Source: DYIU01 sp038326775
GTDB taxonomy: Bacteria; Actinomycetota; Geothermincolia; Fen-727; Anoxymicrobiaceae
Assembly: GCA_038326775.1 (NCBI GenBank)
Contig: JBBQKJ010000002.1
Location: 68,016 to 132,015, forward strand
Length of the DNA stretch: 64,000 bases
Reading direction: 5' to 3'
Shown piece by piece: positions 63,948 through 64,000 of this stretch (its first letter is position 1; every line of letters begins with the position of its first letter). The translations under genes were made by a program, and so were the position numbers. The notes below the pieces were generated by a model that ran no database searches, had not been told where the DNA came from, and saw only the letters and a program-made list of their open reading frames with translations.

Positions 63948-64000
63948 TGTGACGGGGCCGGACCCCACGATGGATTCTGGCGCTACCACGGGGCGGCGCT

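Overview
This is a GC-rich bacterial chromosome segment that contains the replication origin. The gene orders rpmH-rnpA-yidD-yidC-jag-rsmG-parA (minus strand) and dnaA-dnaN-recF-DUF721-gyrB-gyrA (plus strand) diverge from the origin. The later block eno/pyk-ftsB-DUF501-ppx is typical of Actinomycetota. The frequent TTG/GTG starts, the archease-RtcB pair and the acyl-CoA genes suggest a deep-branching, possibly anaerobic member of that phylum. That placement is inference; there is no rRNA here to test it.

Layout. 1-899: 3'-partial parA and rsmG. 900-5175: a 4.3-kb gap without an intact recognisable gene. It holds two near-perfect parS sites (one in the gap, one inside the 3' end of jag), several DnaA boxes and a decayed IS1182-type transposase. 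5176-7850: jag, yidC, yidD, rnpA and a short rpmH, driven by a near-consensus promoter. 7851-10140: a two-part oriC flanking dnaA, with a DnaA-trio-like unwinding element between dnaA and dnaN. 10141-17441: dnaN, recF, DUF721/dciA, gyrB, gyrA. 17496-25475: a 1,988-residue multi-PAS/GAF sensor kinase, the RNA-repair pair archease/rtcB and tRNA-Ile. 25881-30643: a TPR protein, a LarA-like protein, a zinc-ribbon protein with an internal duplication and an FAD oxidoreductase. 30794-38112: ispE, tRNA-Gln, glmU, prs, rplY, pth, a lipoprotein, a second copy of the zinc-ribbon family and a hypothetical. 38269-51414: mfd, a parvulin lipoprotein, mazG, eno, pyk, ftsB-like, a proline-rich zinc-finger protein, a membrane protein, DUF501, ppx and tRNA-Leu. 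51430-60859: an MFS transporter and a lipid/acyl-CoA gene cluster (two SCP2-like proteins, two DUF2148 ferredoxin-like proteins, an acyl-CoA ligase, an acyl-CoA dehydrogenase and two thiolases). 61146-63947: a secreted glycoside hydrolase with IPT/TIG domains, and lgt.

Most of the window is conserved housekeeping around oriC. The less ordinary parts are the origin/parS architecture, the duplicated zinc-ribbon (V4R-like) pair, the giant kinase, and the SCP2/DUF2148/acyl-CoA operon. No CRISPR array, intact insertion sequence or prophage was seen. Family names come from reading the sequence; no database search was run.
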